A stretch of 64,000 nt of DNA from Synechococcus sp. Tobar12-5m-g (GTDB taxonomy: Bacteria > Cyanobacteriota > Cyanobacteriia > PCC-6307 > Cyanobiaceae). The first letter of the stretch is position 1. Every line of letters begins with the position of its first letter. The stretch is taken from the NCBI RefSeq assembly GCF_024345415.1, contig NZ_JAGQBB010000002.1:62001-126000 (forward strand). The letters are read 5' to 3'. Positions 27,141-37,096 of this stretch are shown piece after piece. A program made the position numbers and the translations under genes. The notes under the pieces are model-generated. The model was not told where the DNA came from, did not search any database, and saw only the letters and a program-made list of their open reading frames with translations.

Positions 27141-28352
27141 ATGAACAGCCCCGTGAAACGCCCTCCTTCTCTGCCTGCCCTTGCCCTGGGCCTGGTCTCC
27201 CTGCTGGGAGCGCCCCTGGCCTGGGCGGAGCTGCGGGAGCCGGCCGCTGCACCGGCGCCGGCTCCAGCCGAGGCGAAGCCTGCCCTCACGGCACCCGCCA
27301 CCTTGCCACCATCGGCGGCCACACCGCCGGCCTCCCTGCCACCGGCCCCGGCGCCCCGCACCATCCAGCCCGTCGCCAGTGATCCTCCGGCCATCCGACG
27401 CCCCGATCCCAGCCAGCTGCGGCAGTCGGCACCCCAGTCCTTTGACCGGGCCCTGGATCAACTGGTCCTGGATGGAACCGTCAGTCCGGCTGAGCAGGCC
27501 AGGGTCCGATCGGCCGCAGCACTTCAGCCGGGTGATCCGATCGCCCATCGCAGAGCCTGCGTGGCCGGTGCCCTGACCAATGCCGAATGCCGCGCCGTGG
27601 TGGTGCGCTGGCCCCTGGATCGCCAGGGTGCCGCTGGCTTCGATGGAGCCGGGATGACCTCCAGCCCCGGCAGTGGCGGCTTCGGCTTTGCCCGCCTGGG
27701 ACCCGAAGGCGCCCCCCTGCCGCCCCTCACCGTGCCGGTTTCGGCCCTGCTGGCCGGCGCGGGCGGCAACTTCCGCCTTGCCGACGTGTTCCGGGTCACC
27801 CCCAGACCGGCGCCCCTGGTGGGCAACGGCAACCGTGGCCTGCTCTTCCCCCTGATCGGCTCGGCGGTCACCACCAGCAACTTCGGCTGGCGGCTCCATC
27901 CGGTGCTGGGCAGCTGGCTGATGCACGCCGGCCGTGATCTGGCGGCCCCCGAGGGCACGCCGGTGGTGGCGGCCCTCACCGGGAGAGTTGTGAGCAGCGG
28001 CCTGGCCGGGGGCTACGGCCTGGCGGTGGAACTGGAGCATGAGGGCCCCAAGCGCCGCACCCTCTACGGCCACCTTTCCGAGCTCTACGTCAAGGAAGGG
28101 GAGTGGGTGAAGCAGGGCACGGTGATCGGCCGGGTCGGCAGCACCGGGCTCAGCACCGGTCCCCACCTCCACTTCGAGTTGCGTCAGCCGGAGAACGGCG
28201 GCTGGGTGGCGATGGATCCCGGGGAACTGGATCCGGGCCGGGAGGCGATCGCCGGCAGCGACGCCATTGCCCTGCTGATGGGCCAGCTCCTTCAGAGCCT
28301 TGAGCGACCTGCCGCTCTGCCGCCGGCACCGAAACTCCAAGCTGCCGGCTGA
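27141..28352 (+). CDS. Exported M23-family (LytM) peptidase
   Basis: A 403-aa protein with a Sec signal peptide (LALGLVSLLGAPLAWA), a long Pro/Ala linker to about residue 90, and a C-terminal M23 domain. The zinc-site motifs are complete: TSNFGWRLHPVLG, MHAGRDL (HxxxD), LYGHLSELYVKEGEWV and HLHFEL. It probably cleaves peptidoglycan cross-bridges or activates amidases in the periplasm during division or growth. It has no LysM domain. It starts at ATG 27141, 67 bp after birA. Confidence 0.9.
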   Translation: MNSPVKRPPSLPALALGLVSLLGAPLAWAELREPAAAPAPAPAEAKPALTAPATLPPSAATPPASLPPAPAPRTIQPVASDPPAIRRPDPSQLRQSAPQSFDRALDQLVLDGTVSPAEQARVRSAAALQPGDPIAHRRACVAGALTNAECRAVVVRWPLDRQGAAGFDGAGMTSSPGSGGFGFARLGPEGAPLPPLTVPVSALLAGAGGNFRLADVFRVTPRPAPLVGNGNRGLLFPLIGSAVTTSNFGWRLHPVLGSWLMHAGRDLAAPEGTPVVAALTGRVVSSGLAGGYGLAVELEHEGPKRRTLYGHLSELYVKEGEWVKQGTVIGRVGSTGLSTGPHLHFELRQPENGGWVAMDPGELDPGREAIAGSDAIALLMGQLLQSLERPAALPPAPKLQAAG

Positions 28353-28365
28353 GCCACCCCTGGCG

Positions 28366-28395
28366 GCAGAGGTCGCATGAGCAGAGGTCTCATGA
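28366..28395. repeat. Tandem duplication of a 15-bp unit
   Basis: The unit GCAGAGGTCGCATGA at 28366-28380 is repeated directly at 28381-28395 with one substitution (G to T). It lies in the 160-bp space between the convergent M23 peptidase and ABC ATPase genes and is probably a recent slip duplication. Confidence 0.7.
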
Positions 28396-28455
28396 ACCCT
28401 GCCGCTCTCCAGGAGACCCTCCCCCTGTGGTGTTCACCGCCGGGACGATGCCAAA

Positions 28456-28488
28456 GGCGGCCTTGCCCGCTTCGCGGGCTGAGCCGCC
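28456..28488. terminator. Two-stage hairpin between convergent genes
   Basis: Inner arms GCCCGC (28465-28470) and GCGGGC (28474-28479) close a TTC loop. Outer arms GGCGGC (28456-28461) and GCCGCC (28483-28488) extend the stem across a 3x3 internal loop. The position between two convergent 3' ends suits a bidirectional terminator, although neither strand has a strong T-run. Confidence 0.5.
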
Positions 28489-28512
28489 GGAGGCATCAAC
28501 CCGAGGGTGAAC

Positions 28513-29226
28513 TCATCCAGCCACACGGCCGTCGAGGAAGTGCACGATTCGGCCGGCCCGGGCGGCCACCTCGTCTTCGTGGGTGACCATCACCACCGTC
28601 ATGCCCTGGTCGTGCAGCTGATCGAAGATGGCCAGCACTTCCTGGGTGGTGTGGGAATCGAGGGCGCCGGTGGGTTCATCGGCCAGCAGCAGGGCCGGCT
28701 CGTTGATGATCGCCCGGGCGATCGCCACCCGCTGCTGCTGGCCGCCGGAGAGCTCGTTCGGCCTGTTCTCCAGCCTGTGGCCAAGACCCACCCGCTCCAG
28801 GGCCTCTCTGGCCCGTTCGCGCCGCTGGCGGGCCGGCAAGCCGGCATAGACCATCGGCAGCATCACGTTGTCCATGGCACTCATGTTCGGCAGCAGGTGG
28901 AACTGCTGGAAGACGAAGCCGAGACGCCGATTGCGCAGATCCGCCAGTTCATCGTCGCTGAGATCCTCCACGGAGGTGCCGCTGAGCAGGTAGTGCCCGC
29001 TCGTAGGGCGGTCCAGGCAGCCGATGATGTTCATGGCCGTGCTCTTGCCGGAGCCCGAGGCCCCCATCACCGCCACGTAATCGCCCGGCTCCACGGTGAG
29101 GCTGAGGTCGTCGAGGGCCCGCACTTCCGTGTCGCCGGCACCGTAGACCTTGCTGACGTGGCTCAGAAGTGCCACCGGCTCCAGTGCCCTTTCCGTGGTC
29201 GGATCGTGCAGGAGCGTGGAGGTCAT
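28513..29226 (-). CDS. ABC transporter ATP-binding protein, LolD/MacB type
   Basis: A 237-aa ATPase with Walker [16 protein letters not shown], the Q-loop region [15 protein letters not shown] signature [15 protein letters not shown], Walker [12 protein letters not shown] and H-loop VTHED. The pattern is that of LolD/MacB/FtsE-type ATPases, which act on lipoproteins, peptides or drugs with an FtsX-like permease. No permease is next to it. It overlaps the 3' end of ndhB by 4 bp on the same strand. Confidence 0.9.
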   Translation of the reverse strand: MTSTLLHDPTTERALEPVALLSHVSKVYGAGDTEVRALDDLSLTVEPGDYVAVMGASGSGKSTAMNIIGCLDRPTSGHYLLSGTSVEDLSDDELADLRNRRLGFVFQQFHLLPNMSAMDNVMLPMVYAGLPARQRRERAREALERVGLGHRLENRPNELSGGQQQRVAIARAIINEPALLLADEPTGALDSHTTQEVLAIFDQLHDQGMTVVMVTHEDEVAARAGRIVHFLDGRVAG

Positions 29227-30821
29227 CCCACCGCCGAGCTGAGCGCACCACTGGCGATCGCCTGCTGGAGCATGGGGGTGCCGGCCACGGCGCCATTGGC
29301 CCAGTTGAACAACGGGTTGGAGAGAACACCACCAACGGCGGTGATCAGCACGCAGGCGACGAGGGCGGCGCGGAGCGGCTGCATTCCGGTGAGGTTCCAG
29401 GTGATCGGCGGATAGGCCTTCACCACATCGGAGGCCTCTTGGGGTTCCTTGACCACCATCATCTTGATCACCGAGATGTAGTAGTAGATCGACACCACCG
29501 AGGTGATCAGACCGACCACCACCAACAGGTACTGGTGGTCAGCCCAGCCGGCGAAGAAGAGATAGATCTTGCCGAAGAAGCCGAGCATCGGAGGAATCCC
29601 CCCCAGCGACAGCAAGCAGAGGCTAAGCCCCAGGGTGATCAGGGGATCCTTCTGATAAAGCCCGGCGTAATCGGAGATCCGATCACTGCCGGTGCGCAGG
29701 GAGAACAGGATGATGCACGCGAACGCGCCAAGGTTCATAAACAGATAGGCGGCCATGTAGAGCACCATCGCCGCGAAACCTTCTTCGGTGCCGCAGACCA
29801 ACCCGATCATCACGAAGCCGGCCTGGCCGATCGAGCTGTAGGCCAGCATCCGCTTCATCGAGGTCTGGGCCAGGGCCACCACGTTGCCGAGGGTCATGCT
29901 CAGCACCGCCAGCACCGTGAACAGCACCTTCCACTGGGCGTCGAAGCTCTCGAAGCAGCCCACCAGCAGGCGGAGGGCCAGGGCGAAACCGGCCGTCTTC
30001 GAGCCCACCGAGAGGAACGCCACCACCGGGGTGGGGGAGCCCTCGTAGACGTCGGGAGTCCACTGGTGGAAGGGGACAGCGGCGATCTTGAAGGCCACCG
30101 TGGCCAGCACGAACACCAGGGCCAAGGCGGTGACCGGGGTGGCGCTGGTCTGCAGGGCCAGGCCGACGGCCTCGAGGCCGGTGGAGCCTCCCGTCAGTCC
30201 GTAGAGCAGGGAAGCTCCGTAGAGGAACACGGCGGCGGCGGCCGAACCGACCAGCAGATATTTGAGGGCCGCTTCGCCGGAGCGGGCGTCGCGCTTCATG
30301 TAGCCGGAGAGCAGGTAGCTGGACACAGAAAGGGTTTCCAGGGCCACGAAGATGCTGACCAGATCGGTGGCACCGCAAAGGAACATCGCCCCGAGGGTGG
30401 CCGCCAGCAGGATGGCGGCATACTCACCCACCGGCGTTCCGCTCTGCTCCACGTAACGCCAGCTGATCAGCAGCGAGAGCAGGGTGGAGGCGGCTACCAC
30501 GGCGCGGAAGGCCACGGCCAGGTTGTCGGCCAGGAAGGAACCCAGGAACGAGGGCTCGACCGGCGCGTTCCACTGCAGGGCCAGCAGCACCAGGGCCGTG
30601 CCGAGGCCCGCGTAGCAGATCGGGGGAACCCAGCGGCTGGCGGCCTCCTCGCCGGCCAGATCCACCAGCAGGCAGACCAGCAGGGCGATGAGGATGGCAC
30701 TCTCCGGGGCGATCGCACCGGCATTGAGCTGGAGGGCGGTGATCCCCAGCCCCGGCGGCAACGCTGCGGCCGGGGCTGCCTCGGCGAACAGGGTGGAAAG
30801 AGCTCCGAGCGGGATGATCAC
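29223..30821 (-). CDS. ndhB: NAD(P)H-quinone oxidoreductase subunit 2
   Basis: A ~532-aa proton-pumping membrane subunit of the cyanobacterial NDH-1 complex (respiration, cyclic electron flow, CO2 uptake). It has about 14 helices; landmarks are the lysine-bearing [38 protein letters not shown] and [16 protein letters not shown]. The open frame continues upstream through sequence antisense to topA, so the start must be internal; GTG 30821 is the only plausible codon and gives [15 protein letters not shown]. It is divergent from topA across 108 bp. Confidence 0.95.
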   Translation of the reverse strand: MIIPLGALSTLFAEAAPAAALPPGLGITALQLNAGAIAPESAILIALLVCLLVDLAGEEAASRWVPPICYAGLGTALVLLALQWNAPVEPSFLGSFLADNLAVAFRAVVAASTLLSLLISWRYVEQSGTPVGEYAAILLAATLGAMFLCGATDLVSIFVALETLSVSSYLLSGYMKRDARSGEAALKYLLVGSAAAAVFLYGASLLYGLTGGSTGLEAVGLALQTSATPVTALALVFVLATVAFKIAAVPFHQWTPDVYEGSPTPVVAFLSVGSKTAGFALALRLLVGCFESFDAQWKVLFTVLAVLSMTLGNVVALAQTSMKRMLAYSSIGQAGFVMIGLVCGTEEGFAAMVLYMAAYLFMNLGAFACIILFSLRTGSDRISDYAGLYQKDPLITLGLSLCLLSLGGIPPMLGFFGKIYLFFAGWADHQYLLVVVGLITSVVSIYYYISVIKMMVVKEPQEASDVVKAYPPITWNLTGMQPLRAALVACVLITAVGGVLSNPLFNWANGAVAGTPMLQQAIASGALSSAVG

Positions 30822-30929
30822 AGCTGTAAAGGACCGCCTGATGCTGCGGACTGTAGCCGCGCTGCGCAGAATCGATCGGCACCGCGGTCCGGTGATGCGA
30901 TAAAGAGGGGAGCGGTTTTTCGCCTGCCT

Positions 30930-33665
30930 GTGGCGCACACCCTGGTCATCGTCGAGAGCCCCACGAAGGCCCGAACCATCCGCGGCTTTCTGCCGAAGGA
31001 TTTTCGCGTCGAGGCGTCGATGGGGCACGTGCGCGACCTGCCCAACAACGCCAGCGAGATCCCGGCGGCCTACAAGGGCGAGAAGTGGGCGAACCTCGGC
31101 GTCAACACCACCAACGACTTCGAGCCGCTCTACGTGGTGCCGAAGGACAAGAAAAAGATCGTCAAGGAACTCAAGGACGCCCTCAAGGGCGCCGACCGTC
31201 TCCTGCTGGCCACGGACGAGGACCGGGAGGGGGAGAGCATCAGCTGGCACCTGCTGCAGCTGCTCGCCCCCAAGGTGCCGGTGAAACGCATGGTGTTCCA
31301 CGAGATCACCCAGGAGGCGATCGGCCGCGCCCTCGACCAGACCCGTGAGCTCGACATGGAGCTGGTGCATGCCCAGGAAACCCGCCGCATCCTTGATCGG
31401 CTGGTGGGCTACACCCTCTCGCCGCTGCTGTGGAAGAAGGTGGCCTGGGGGCTCTCCGCCGGCCGGGTGCAGTCGGTGGCAGTGCGCCTGCTGGTGCAGC
31501 GGGAGCGGGCCAGGCGCGCCTTCCGCAGCGGCAGCTACTGGGACCTCAAGGCCCGGCTGGAGCAGGCCGGTGCCGGCTTCGAGGCCAAGCTCACCCACCT
31601 GAAGGGGGAGCGGATCGCCTCGGGCGCCGACTTCGACGAGACCACCGGAGGCCTCAAGGCCGGCAGCAGGGTGAAGCTGCTCAGCGAGGCCGAGGCCCGC
31701 ACCCTGCAGGCGGCCGTGGCAACAAGCCCGTGGCTGGTTGCCGAGGTGGAGGCCAAACCCACGGTTCGCAAGCCAGTTCCCCCCTTCATCACCAGCACCC
31801 TGCAGCAGGAGTCCAACCGCAAGCTGCGGCTCTCGACCCGCGACACGATGCGCACGGCCCAGGGGCTGTACGAGCGCGGTTTCATCACCTACATGCGCAC
31901 CGACTCGGTGCACCTCTCGGATCAGGCGATCCGGGCGGCCCGCAGCTGCGTGGCCGAGAAATATGGCCAGGACTACCTCAGCCCGGCCCCCCGCCAGTTC
32001 AGCACCAAATCCCGCAATGCCCAGGAGGCCCACGAGGCGATCCGTCCCTCCGGCGACCATTTCCGCACCCCGAAGGACACCGGCCTCGACGGCAAGGACC
32101 TGGCCCTCTACGAGCTGATCTGGAAGCGCACCGTGGCCAGCCAGATGGCCGATGCCCACCTCACCCTGCTCAGCGTCGAGCTGCAGGTGGGTGAAGCCAG
32201 CTTCCGCGCCTCCGGCAAGCGCATCGACTTCGCCGGCTTCTTCCGGGCCTATGTGGAGGGCAGCGACGATCCCGACGCGGCCCTGGAGGGGCAGGAGGTG
32301 CTGCTGCCCGCCCTTGCCGTCGGCGACACACCGGCCTGCCAAGGGGTGGAAGCCCTGGGCCACCAGACCCAGCCGCCGTCGCGTTACAGCGAGGCGGCCC
32401 TCGTGAAGATGCTGGAGAAGGAGGGGATCGGACGCCCCTCCACCTACGCCAGCATCATCGGCACGATCGTCGATCGGGGCTACGCCACCCTCGCGGCCAA
32501 TGCCCTCACCCCGAGCTTCACCGCCTTCGCCGTGACAGCCCTGCTGGAGGAGCACTTCCCCGATCTGGTGGACACCAGCTTCACCGCCCGGATGGAAACC
32601 AGCCTTGATGAGATCTCCACCGGCAAGGAGCAGTGGCTCCCCTATCTGAACGGCTTCTTCAAGGGGGAGAAGGGTCTGGAAACCCAGGTGCAGCAACGGG
32701 AGGGCGACATCGACCCCACCGCCTCCCGCACGATTGCGATGGAGGGGCTGCCCTGCGTGGTGCGGATCGGCCGCTTCGGCGCCTACCTGGAGGCCAAACG
32801 GGTCGCTGACGACGGCACCGAAGAACTGATCAAGGCCACCCTGCCGGTGGAGATCACCCCGGCGGAACTCGATGCCGAGCACGCCGAGCAGATCCTCCGG
32901 CAGAAGACCGAAGGGCCGGAAAGCATCGGCGAAGATCCTGAATCCGGTGAGGCCATCTACCTGCTGTTCGGCCAGTACGGGCCCTACCTGCAACGGGGCC
33001 AGGTGAGTGAGGAGAACCCCAAACCCAAGCGCGCCTCCCTGCCCAAGGGGGTGAAGCCGGAAGAGCTCAGCCTCGACGCGGCCCTGGGCCTGCTGCGTCT
33101 GCCCAGGCTGCTCGGCGAACACCCCGATGGCGGCAAGGTGCAGGCCGGCCTGGGTCGGTTCGGCCCCTACATCGTTCACGACAAGGGCAAGGGCGAGAAG
33201 GACTACCGCTCCTTGAAGGCGGAGGATGACGTGCTGGAGGTGGCTCTTCCCCGGGCGATTGAACTGCTCGCCATTCCGAAGAAGGGCCGCGGTGGCCGCA
33301 CCGCCCTCAAGGACCTCGGCAGCCCCGATGGGGAGGCGGAAAGCATCCAGGTCTTCGATGGTCCCTACGGGCTCTACGTGAAGCAGGGCAAGGTGAACGC
33401 CTCCCTGCCGGAGGGCAGCACCGCCGAAACAATCACCCTGGCCGAAGCGGTGGAGTTGCTGGCCGCCAAGGCGGGCAGCGCCAAGGCCAAAGGCCGCAAG
33501 CCGGTCACAGCCACCAGGGCCACCGCGACCAGGGCAACGTCCACCAAAGCCAGCACGGCCAAAGCCGCCACCAAAGCAACGCCGGCGGCCAGGAAACCGA
33601 CCACCACCAAGACGGGCCGGCCCCGCGCCAGCGCCGTGCGGATCATCAAGGCCGCCACCAGTTGA
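30930..33665 (+). CDS. topA: DNA topoisomerase I
   Basis: A 911-aa type IA topoisomerase that relaxes negative supercoils. The Toprim domain begins [15 protein letters not shown] and continues with [15 protein letters not shown]. The catalytic tyrosine is in [14 protein letters not shown], and [13 protein letters not shown] follows. In place of Zn fingers the C-terminus has several Topo_C repeats ([40 protein letters not shown]) and then a ~55-residue Lys/Ala/Thr-rich tail likely to bind DNA. It starts at GTG 30930; the longer open frame upstream is antisense to ndhB. Confidence 0.96.
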   Translation: MAHTLVIVESPTKARTIRGFLPKDFRVEASMGHVRDLPNNASEIPAAYKGEKWANLGVNTTNDFEPLYVVPKDKKKIVKELKDALKGADRLLLATDEDREGESISWHLLQLLAPKVPVKRMVFHEITQEAIGRALDQTRELDMELVHAQETRRILDRLVGYTLSPLLWKKVAWGLSAGRVQSVAVRLLVQRERARRAFRSGSYWDLKARLEQAGAGFEAKLTHLKGERIASGADFDETTGGLKAGSRVKLLSEAEARTLQAAVATSPWLVAEVEAKPTVRKPVPPFITSTLQQESNRKLRLSTRDTMRTAQGLYERGFITYMRTDSVHLSDQAIRAARSCVAEKYGQDYLSPAPRQFSTKSRNAQEAHEAIRPSGDHFRTPKDTGLDGKDLALYELIWKRTVASQMADAHLTLLSVELQVGEASFRASGKRIDFAGFFRAYVEGSDDPDAALEGQEVLLPALAVGDTPACQGVEALGHQTQPPSRYSEAALVKMLEKEGIGRPSTYASIIGTIVDRGYATLAANALTPSFTAFAVTALLEEHFPDLVDTSFTARMETSLDEISTGKEQWLPYLNGFFKGEKGLETQVQQREGDIDPTASRTIAMEGLPCVVRIGRFGAYLEAKRVADDGTEELIKATLPVEITPAELDAEHAEQILRQKTEGPESIGEDPESGEAIYLLFGQYGPYLQRGQVSEENPKPKRASLPKGVKPEELSLDAALGLLRLPRLLGEHPDGGKVQAGLGRFGPYIVHDKGKGEKDYRSLKAEDDVLEVALPRAIELLAIPKKGRGGRTALKDLGSPDGEAESIQVFDGPYGLYVKQGKVNASLPEGSTAETITLAEAVELLAAKAGSAKAKGRKPVTATRATATRATSTKASTAKAATKATPAARKPTTTKTGRPRASAVRIIKAATS

Positions 33666-34192
33666 TGCCCGCCCCGCCAGGGTTGCTGCTGGGCACCACC
33701 CTGATGGTGGGTCTGCTGCTCAGCAGTTGCAGCGGCAACCCGATCGGCGAACGGCTGGCTGCCGGGTTCGATCCGCCCACCCCTGCGCCCAACTCTCCCC
33801 CAACCTTCGCGCCGGGCCAACCGTCATCGGCAGCGCCAGCACCCGTCAGGGCGAGCCCGCCGGACGCCCCCACCACGCCTCCCAAACCGACCCCACCCGC
33901 CCCCGAGGCCGTCGTCTTGGCCAAGCCCACCAGCGCGGCCAAGCCCGTCGCCGCGAAGACCTCCTCCGCGAAACCCGCTGCCGGCTCAGGCTCCGTGCCC
34001 TATCGGGTCACCCTGAAACTCCCCGCCGCCGACCCCGCTGCCCCGGCCGAGGCGGTCACCGAAGCCCTGCGGGCGGCGGGTGTCCGCTTCGAGGTGGAAA
34101 CGATCGAGCGGATCCGCTCCACCAGCCCACTGGCGGGAGGGTCGTCTGCCAGCCCTGCCCCGGTGTCCAGCCAGGCTCCGCCCCCCCGCTGA
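33665..34192 (+). CDS. Putative lipoprotein with Pro/Ala-rich linker
   Basis: A 175-aa protein whose N-terminus [22 protein letters not shown] is a lipoprotein signal with lipobox L-S-S-C. A ~75-residue Pro/Ala/Lys linker follows. The C-terminal part ([39 protein letters not shown]) looks like a small alpha/beta domain. Function is unknown. ATG 33665 overlaps the topA stop, so it is probably cotranscribed with topA and the following membrane-protein gene. Confidence 0.75.
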   Translation: MPAPPGLLLGTTLMVGLLLSSCSGNPIGERLAAGFDPPTPAPNSPPTFAPGQPSSAAPAPVRASPPDAPTTPPKPTPPAPEAVVLAKPTSAAKPVAAKTSSAKPAAGSGSVPYRVTLKLPAADPAAPAEAVTEALRAAGVRFEVETIERIRSTSPLAGGSSASPAPVSSQAPPPR

Positions 34193-34201
34193 GCCGTCGC
34201 C

Positions 34202-34855
34202 ATGGCTCCTCCCTCCCACCAAATCAGCCGCCGCCAGGCCCTGCAGCTGGTGGAGACCGCCTACCTGGCTGCCGCCACCGCCCTGCTCTGGGCGGGGCTC
34301 TACTACCTGCCCGTCGGCGGAGCCCTGTTCCGCCTGGCCCTGCCCCTGCCTTTGGCCCTGCTGCAACTGCGCCAGGGCTGGCGCTCCGGCTGGGAGGGCT
34401 TGGTGGTGGCCTCCCTGTTGCTCGTTGCCCTGATGGGCCCGATCCGGGGGCCGCTGGTGCTCTTCCCCTACGGCCTGCTTGCCCTCTGGCTGGGCTGGGG
34501 CTGGGGACGGGCCTGGAGCTGGTGGCTCACCTGGGGGGGCGGGCTGCTGATCGGCAGCGCCGGCTTTCTGGTGCGGGTGGCGGTGCTCTCGGTGCTGCTG
34601 GGCGAAAACCTCTGGGTGCTGATCACCACCGCCGCCGCCGGGCTGCTGGAGCGGCTCAGCGGCCTGCTCAACCTGGGCCTCGGCCCCGACCTGCAGCAGG
34701 TGCAGGCCCTGGCCTTGCTGCTGGTGCTGCTGCAGAACCTGATCTATGTGCTGGCCCTGCACGCGGTGGCGTACTGGATCTTCCCGCGGCTGCAGGCTCC
34801 GATCAGCGAACCGCCGCCAGCCCTGCGCGCCCTGGTCAGCCTTGATCCCCTCTGA
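34202..34855 (+). CDS. DUF2232 integral membrane protein
   Basis: A 217-aa polytopic membrane protein of about six or seven helices, fitting the DUF2232 family found in cyanobacteria and Firmicutes. The ends are polar (SRRQALQLVETAYLAAATALLW; LQAPISEPPPALRA). The family has no proven function. It overlaps the CobT-like gene by 14 bp and follows the lipoprotein gene by 9 bp. Confidence 0.8.
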   Translation: MAPPSHQISRRQALQLVETAYLAAATALLWAGLYYLPVGGALFRLALPLPLALLQLRQGWRSGWEGLVVASLLLVALMGPIRGPLVLFPYGLLALWLGWGWGRAWSWWLTWGGGLLIGSAGFLVRVAVLSVLLGENLWVLITTAAAGLLERLSGLLNLGLGPDLQQVQALALLLVLLQNLIYVLALHAVAYWIFPRLQAPISEPPPALRALVSLDPL

Positions 34856-35981
34856 GTTCAGCGGCGATTCCGCCCAGGCCCATTCCTGGTGTGAGCGGCT
34901 GGAGGCGGGCTCGACGAGCGCCCAGGTGCTGCTGCTGCTGGCCGGCACCGAAACCGCCGAGGTCCCGGGCATCTCCGCCGCCGGCGCCACGGCAGCGGCG
35001 CGGCGCCTCACCGCCGCCGCGGATGCCGAGTTGCTGCTGCTTGGCCCTGGCCAGGGCCGGCCCCATGCCCTACCTCCCCTGCCGGCCGGGGTGAGCCCTG
35101 CCCTGATCTCCCATGTGGTCTGCCGTGAGCTGGCGCTGCACCCCCTGGTGGTGGATCTGGGCTGCCCCGTGGCACCAGCGGTTCCGCACCTGTGGTTGGC
35201 CCAGGCCCCGGCCCGCTGCCTGGGCACGGGGGCCGCCATGGCACCGGAGCGGGTGAGGAGCCTGCTTCGCCTGGGGGAGCGCTGGGGCCGGGGCTGGGGC
35301 CGCCGGCCCGGCCAGCCCCCCCTGGTGCTGGCCGAGTGCGTTCCGGGGGGCACCAGCACGGCCCAGGCCGTGCTGACCGGCCTGGGCATCGAGGCGGCCG
35401 GCCTGGTGAGCGGCAGCCTGCGGCAACAGGCCCATGGCCTGAAGGCCGACCTGGTGGAGCAAGGGCTGCGGGCCGCCGGCCTCTGGGCGACGCGGCAAAG
35501 CGGGACGGTGGATCCGCTCCGGGTGGTGGCGGCAGTGGGGGACCCGATGCAGCCCCTGGCCGCCGGGATCGTCCTGGCCGCCGCCAACTGTGGACTGCCG
35601 TTGCTGCTGGCCGGCGGCAGCCAGATGGCGGCGGTGCTCGCCCTCGCCCTCGCCCTTGCTCCCGCTGCCCTCAGATCGAAGCTGGTGGGGGGGGCCGGCC
35701 TGGCCACCACCGCCTGGGTGGCGGCCGAGCCGGACAGTGATCTGGCGCTGCTGCTGCGGCGGATCGGCGCACGCTGGCGGGTGGAGCCCCTGGCCTTTGC
35801 CACCGGTCTGCGGTTCCACGGCTGCCGCAGCCGCTCCCTGCGCGACTTCGAGCGGGGCTACGTCAAGGAAGGGGTCGGTGCCGGCGGCCTTGCCCTGCTC
35901 TGGGAGCTCTCCGGCCGGCCGCTCGCCCAGCTCCGCGAGGCCTGTGACCTGGCCTGTGAGCAGCTGGATGCCTCCTCCTAG
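34842..35981 (+). CDS. CobT-like (TIGR00303) phosphoribosyltransferase homologue
   Basis: A ~379-aa protein of the TIGR00303 family, distantly related to nicotinate-nucleotide-dimethylbenzimidazole phosphoribosyltransferase (CobT). Recognisable segments are ECVPGGTSTAQAVLTGLG, GDPMQPLAAGIVLAA, LLAGGSQMAAVLALA and GYVKEGVGAGGLALLW. CobT activates the lower base of cobalamin; many picocyanobacteria make pseudocobalamin, so the true base may be adenine or the role may differ. The only reasonable start is TTG 34842, inside the 3' end of the upstream gene. Confidence 0.82.
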   Translation: MIPSEFSGDSAQAHSWCERLEAGSTSAQVLLLLAGTETAEVPGISAAGATAAARRLTAAADAELLLLGPGQGRPHALPPLPAGVSPALISHVVCRELALHPLVVDLGCPVAPAVPHLWLAQAPARCLGTGAAMAPERVRSLLRLGERWGRGWGRRPGQPPLVLAECVPGGTSTAQAVLTGLGIEAAGLVSGSLRQQAHGLKADLVEQGLRAAGLWATRQSGTVDPLRVVAAVGDPMQPLAAGIVLAAANCGLPLLLAGGSQMAAVLALALALAPAALRSKLVGGAGLATTAWVAAEPDSDLALLLRRIGARWRVEPLAFATGLRFHGCRSRSLRDFERGYVKEGVGAGGLALLWELSGRPLAQLREACDLACEQLDASS

Positions 35982-35991
35982 GGTCCAGACC

Positions 35992-37089
35992 ATGGCGGCC
36001 CCGTCCCCCCAACCCAGCCCCCTGAGCCGCCGCCGCCTCCTACAGTGGAGCGCGCTTGGCGGTCTGGGGCTGCTCACCGGCTGCGGCCGCCAAGCCGCAG
36101 CCCGGTTGGTGTACAGCCGTGGAGACCTGCCGGCCGCCTGGCTGAAGCGCTTGCCCGATCCCTGGCGGGGGGAGGCCCAGGAGGGCCCGGCCGAAGCCCT
36201 GGCCCGGTGGGCGGAGGCCGATCTGCTCCAGTGTCCCGACGGCTGGCTCCAGGAGCTCAACGCGACCCGGCTCCAACCCTTCACGCCCCCTGGTGCCGCT
36301 GGCGCCGCACCGCTTTTCGAGGGGCTGGCCCCCTTCGCAAAACCGGCGAGCCATCTGTTCGCCCAGCCGCCGCCCACCGTCGTGGCCACCGCCGCGGAAA
36401 CGGCACCGATGGCCTATCCCTGGGCCTTCGGAACCTGGCTGCTGGTGCTGCGCAACCGCCAGGACCTGGCCGAACGCCGCTCCGAGGGCTGGAATCTGCT
36501 GCTGGATTCCAGCTTGCGCGGCCTGGTGGTGCTGCCATCGAGCCCCCGGGTGGTGATCGAGCTCGCCCTCCGGCAGATCGGTCGCTTCAGCCGGGAGAGC
36601 GGCGCCCTGGCCGATCCGCAGCTTGTGCCCCAGCTCAGGCGCCTGCGAGGCCAGGCCCGCTCCTTCGACGACCGCGACGGCCTCAACCTGCTGCTGCGGG
36701 GCAAGGCGGAAGCGGCGGTGGTGCCGAGCCAACGCTTGCTGCCCCTGCTGCGCAGTGATTCCCGCCTCACGGCGCTGCTGCCGGAGAGCGGCTCACCGCT
36801 GTGGTGGAACCTGCTGCTGCGGCCGGACCGCAGCCGCGAACCGGCGCCGCTGGCCTGGCTTCGCCAGATCGGCGAGCCTCCCCTGCTGTCGCGTTTGCTG
36901 GCGGCGGGTTGGGTCCCACCCCTGCAGCGCCCGACCATCGCCGCGGCCCTGGGGCAATGGCCCCAGCCCGTGGCTTCCCTGCTGTATCCCGAGCCGGCGG
37001 TGTTGGCGAACTGCAACTCCCTGCCGCCCCTGGGCGCAGCCGATCGGCGCAGCTACCAGAAACTCTGGGACCAGGCGGCTCCGGCCTGA
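35992..37089 (+). CDS. Tat-type lipoprotein, periplasmic solute-binding-like
   Basis: A ~365-aa protein. Its signal has a twin-arginine motif SRRRLLQW followed by a hydrophobic stretch and lipobox LLTGC, predicting Tat export and lipid anchoring. The rest resembles polyamine/iron-type extracellular solute-binding proteins: YPWAFGTWLLVLRNR, EGWNLLLDSSLRGLVVLP and LLLRGKAEAAVVPSQ. No permease or ATPase genes are adjacent, so the ligand and partner are unknown. Start ATG 35992 is just after the CobT-like gene. Confidence 0.78.
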   Translation: MAAPSPQPSPLSRRRLLQWSALGGLGLLTGCGRQAAARLVYSRGDLPAAWLKRLPDPWRGEAQEGPAEALARWAEADLLQCPDGWLQELNATRLQPFTPPGAAGAAPLFEGLAPFAKPASHLFAQPPPTVVATAAETAPMAYPWAFGTWLLVLRNRQDLAERRSEGWNLLLDSSLRGLVVLPSSPRVVIELALRQIGRFSRESGALADPQLVPQLRRLRGQARSFDDRDGLNLLLRGKAEAAVVPSQRLLPLLRSDSRLTALLPESGSPLWWNLLLRPDRSREPAPLAWLRQIGEPPLLSRLLAAGWVPPLQRPTIAAALGQWPQPVASLLYPEPAVLANCNSLPPLGAADRRSYQKLWDQAAPA

Positions 37090-37096
37090 GGCGGCC

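Noticed and set aside
29169-30929. Plus-strand extension of topA upstream to 29169
   Set aside because: This part is antisense to ndhB. The topoisomerase sequence begins at the GTG at 30930 with the conserved VIVESPTKA motif.
29223-33179. A very long minus-strand open frame (1318 codons) across ndhB and topA
   Set aside because: Only the part up to 30821 encodes NdhB. The rest is antisense to topA, shows no family motifs and reflects the GC-rich codon bias of topA.
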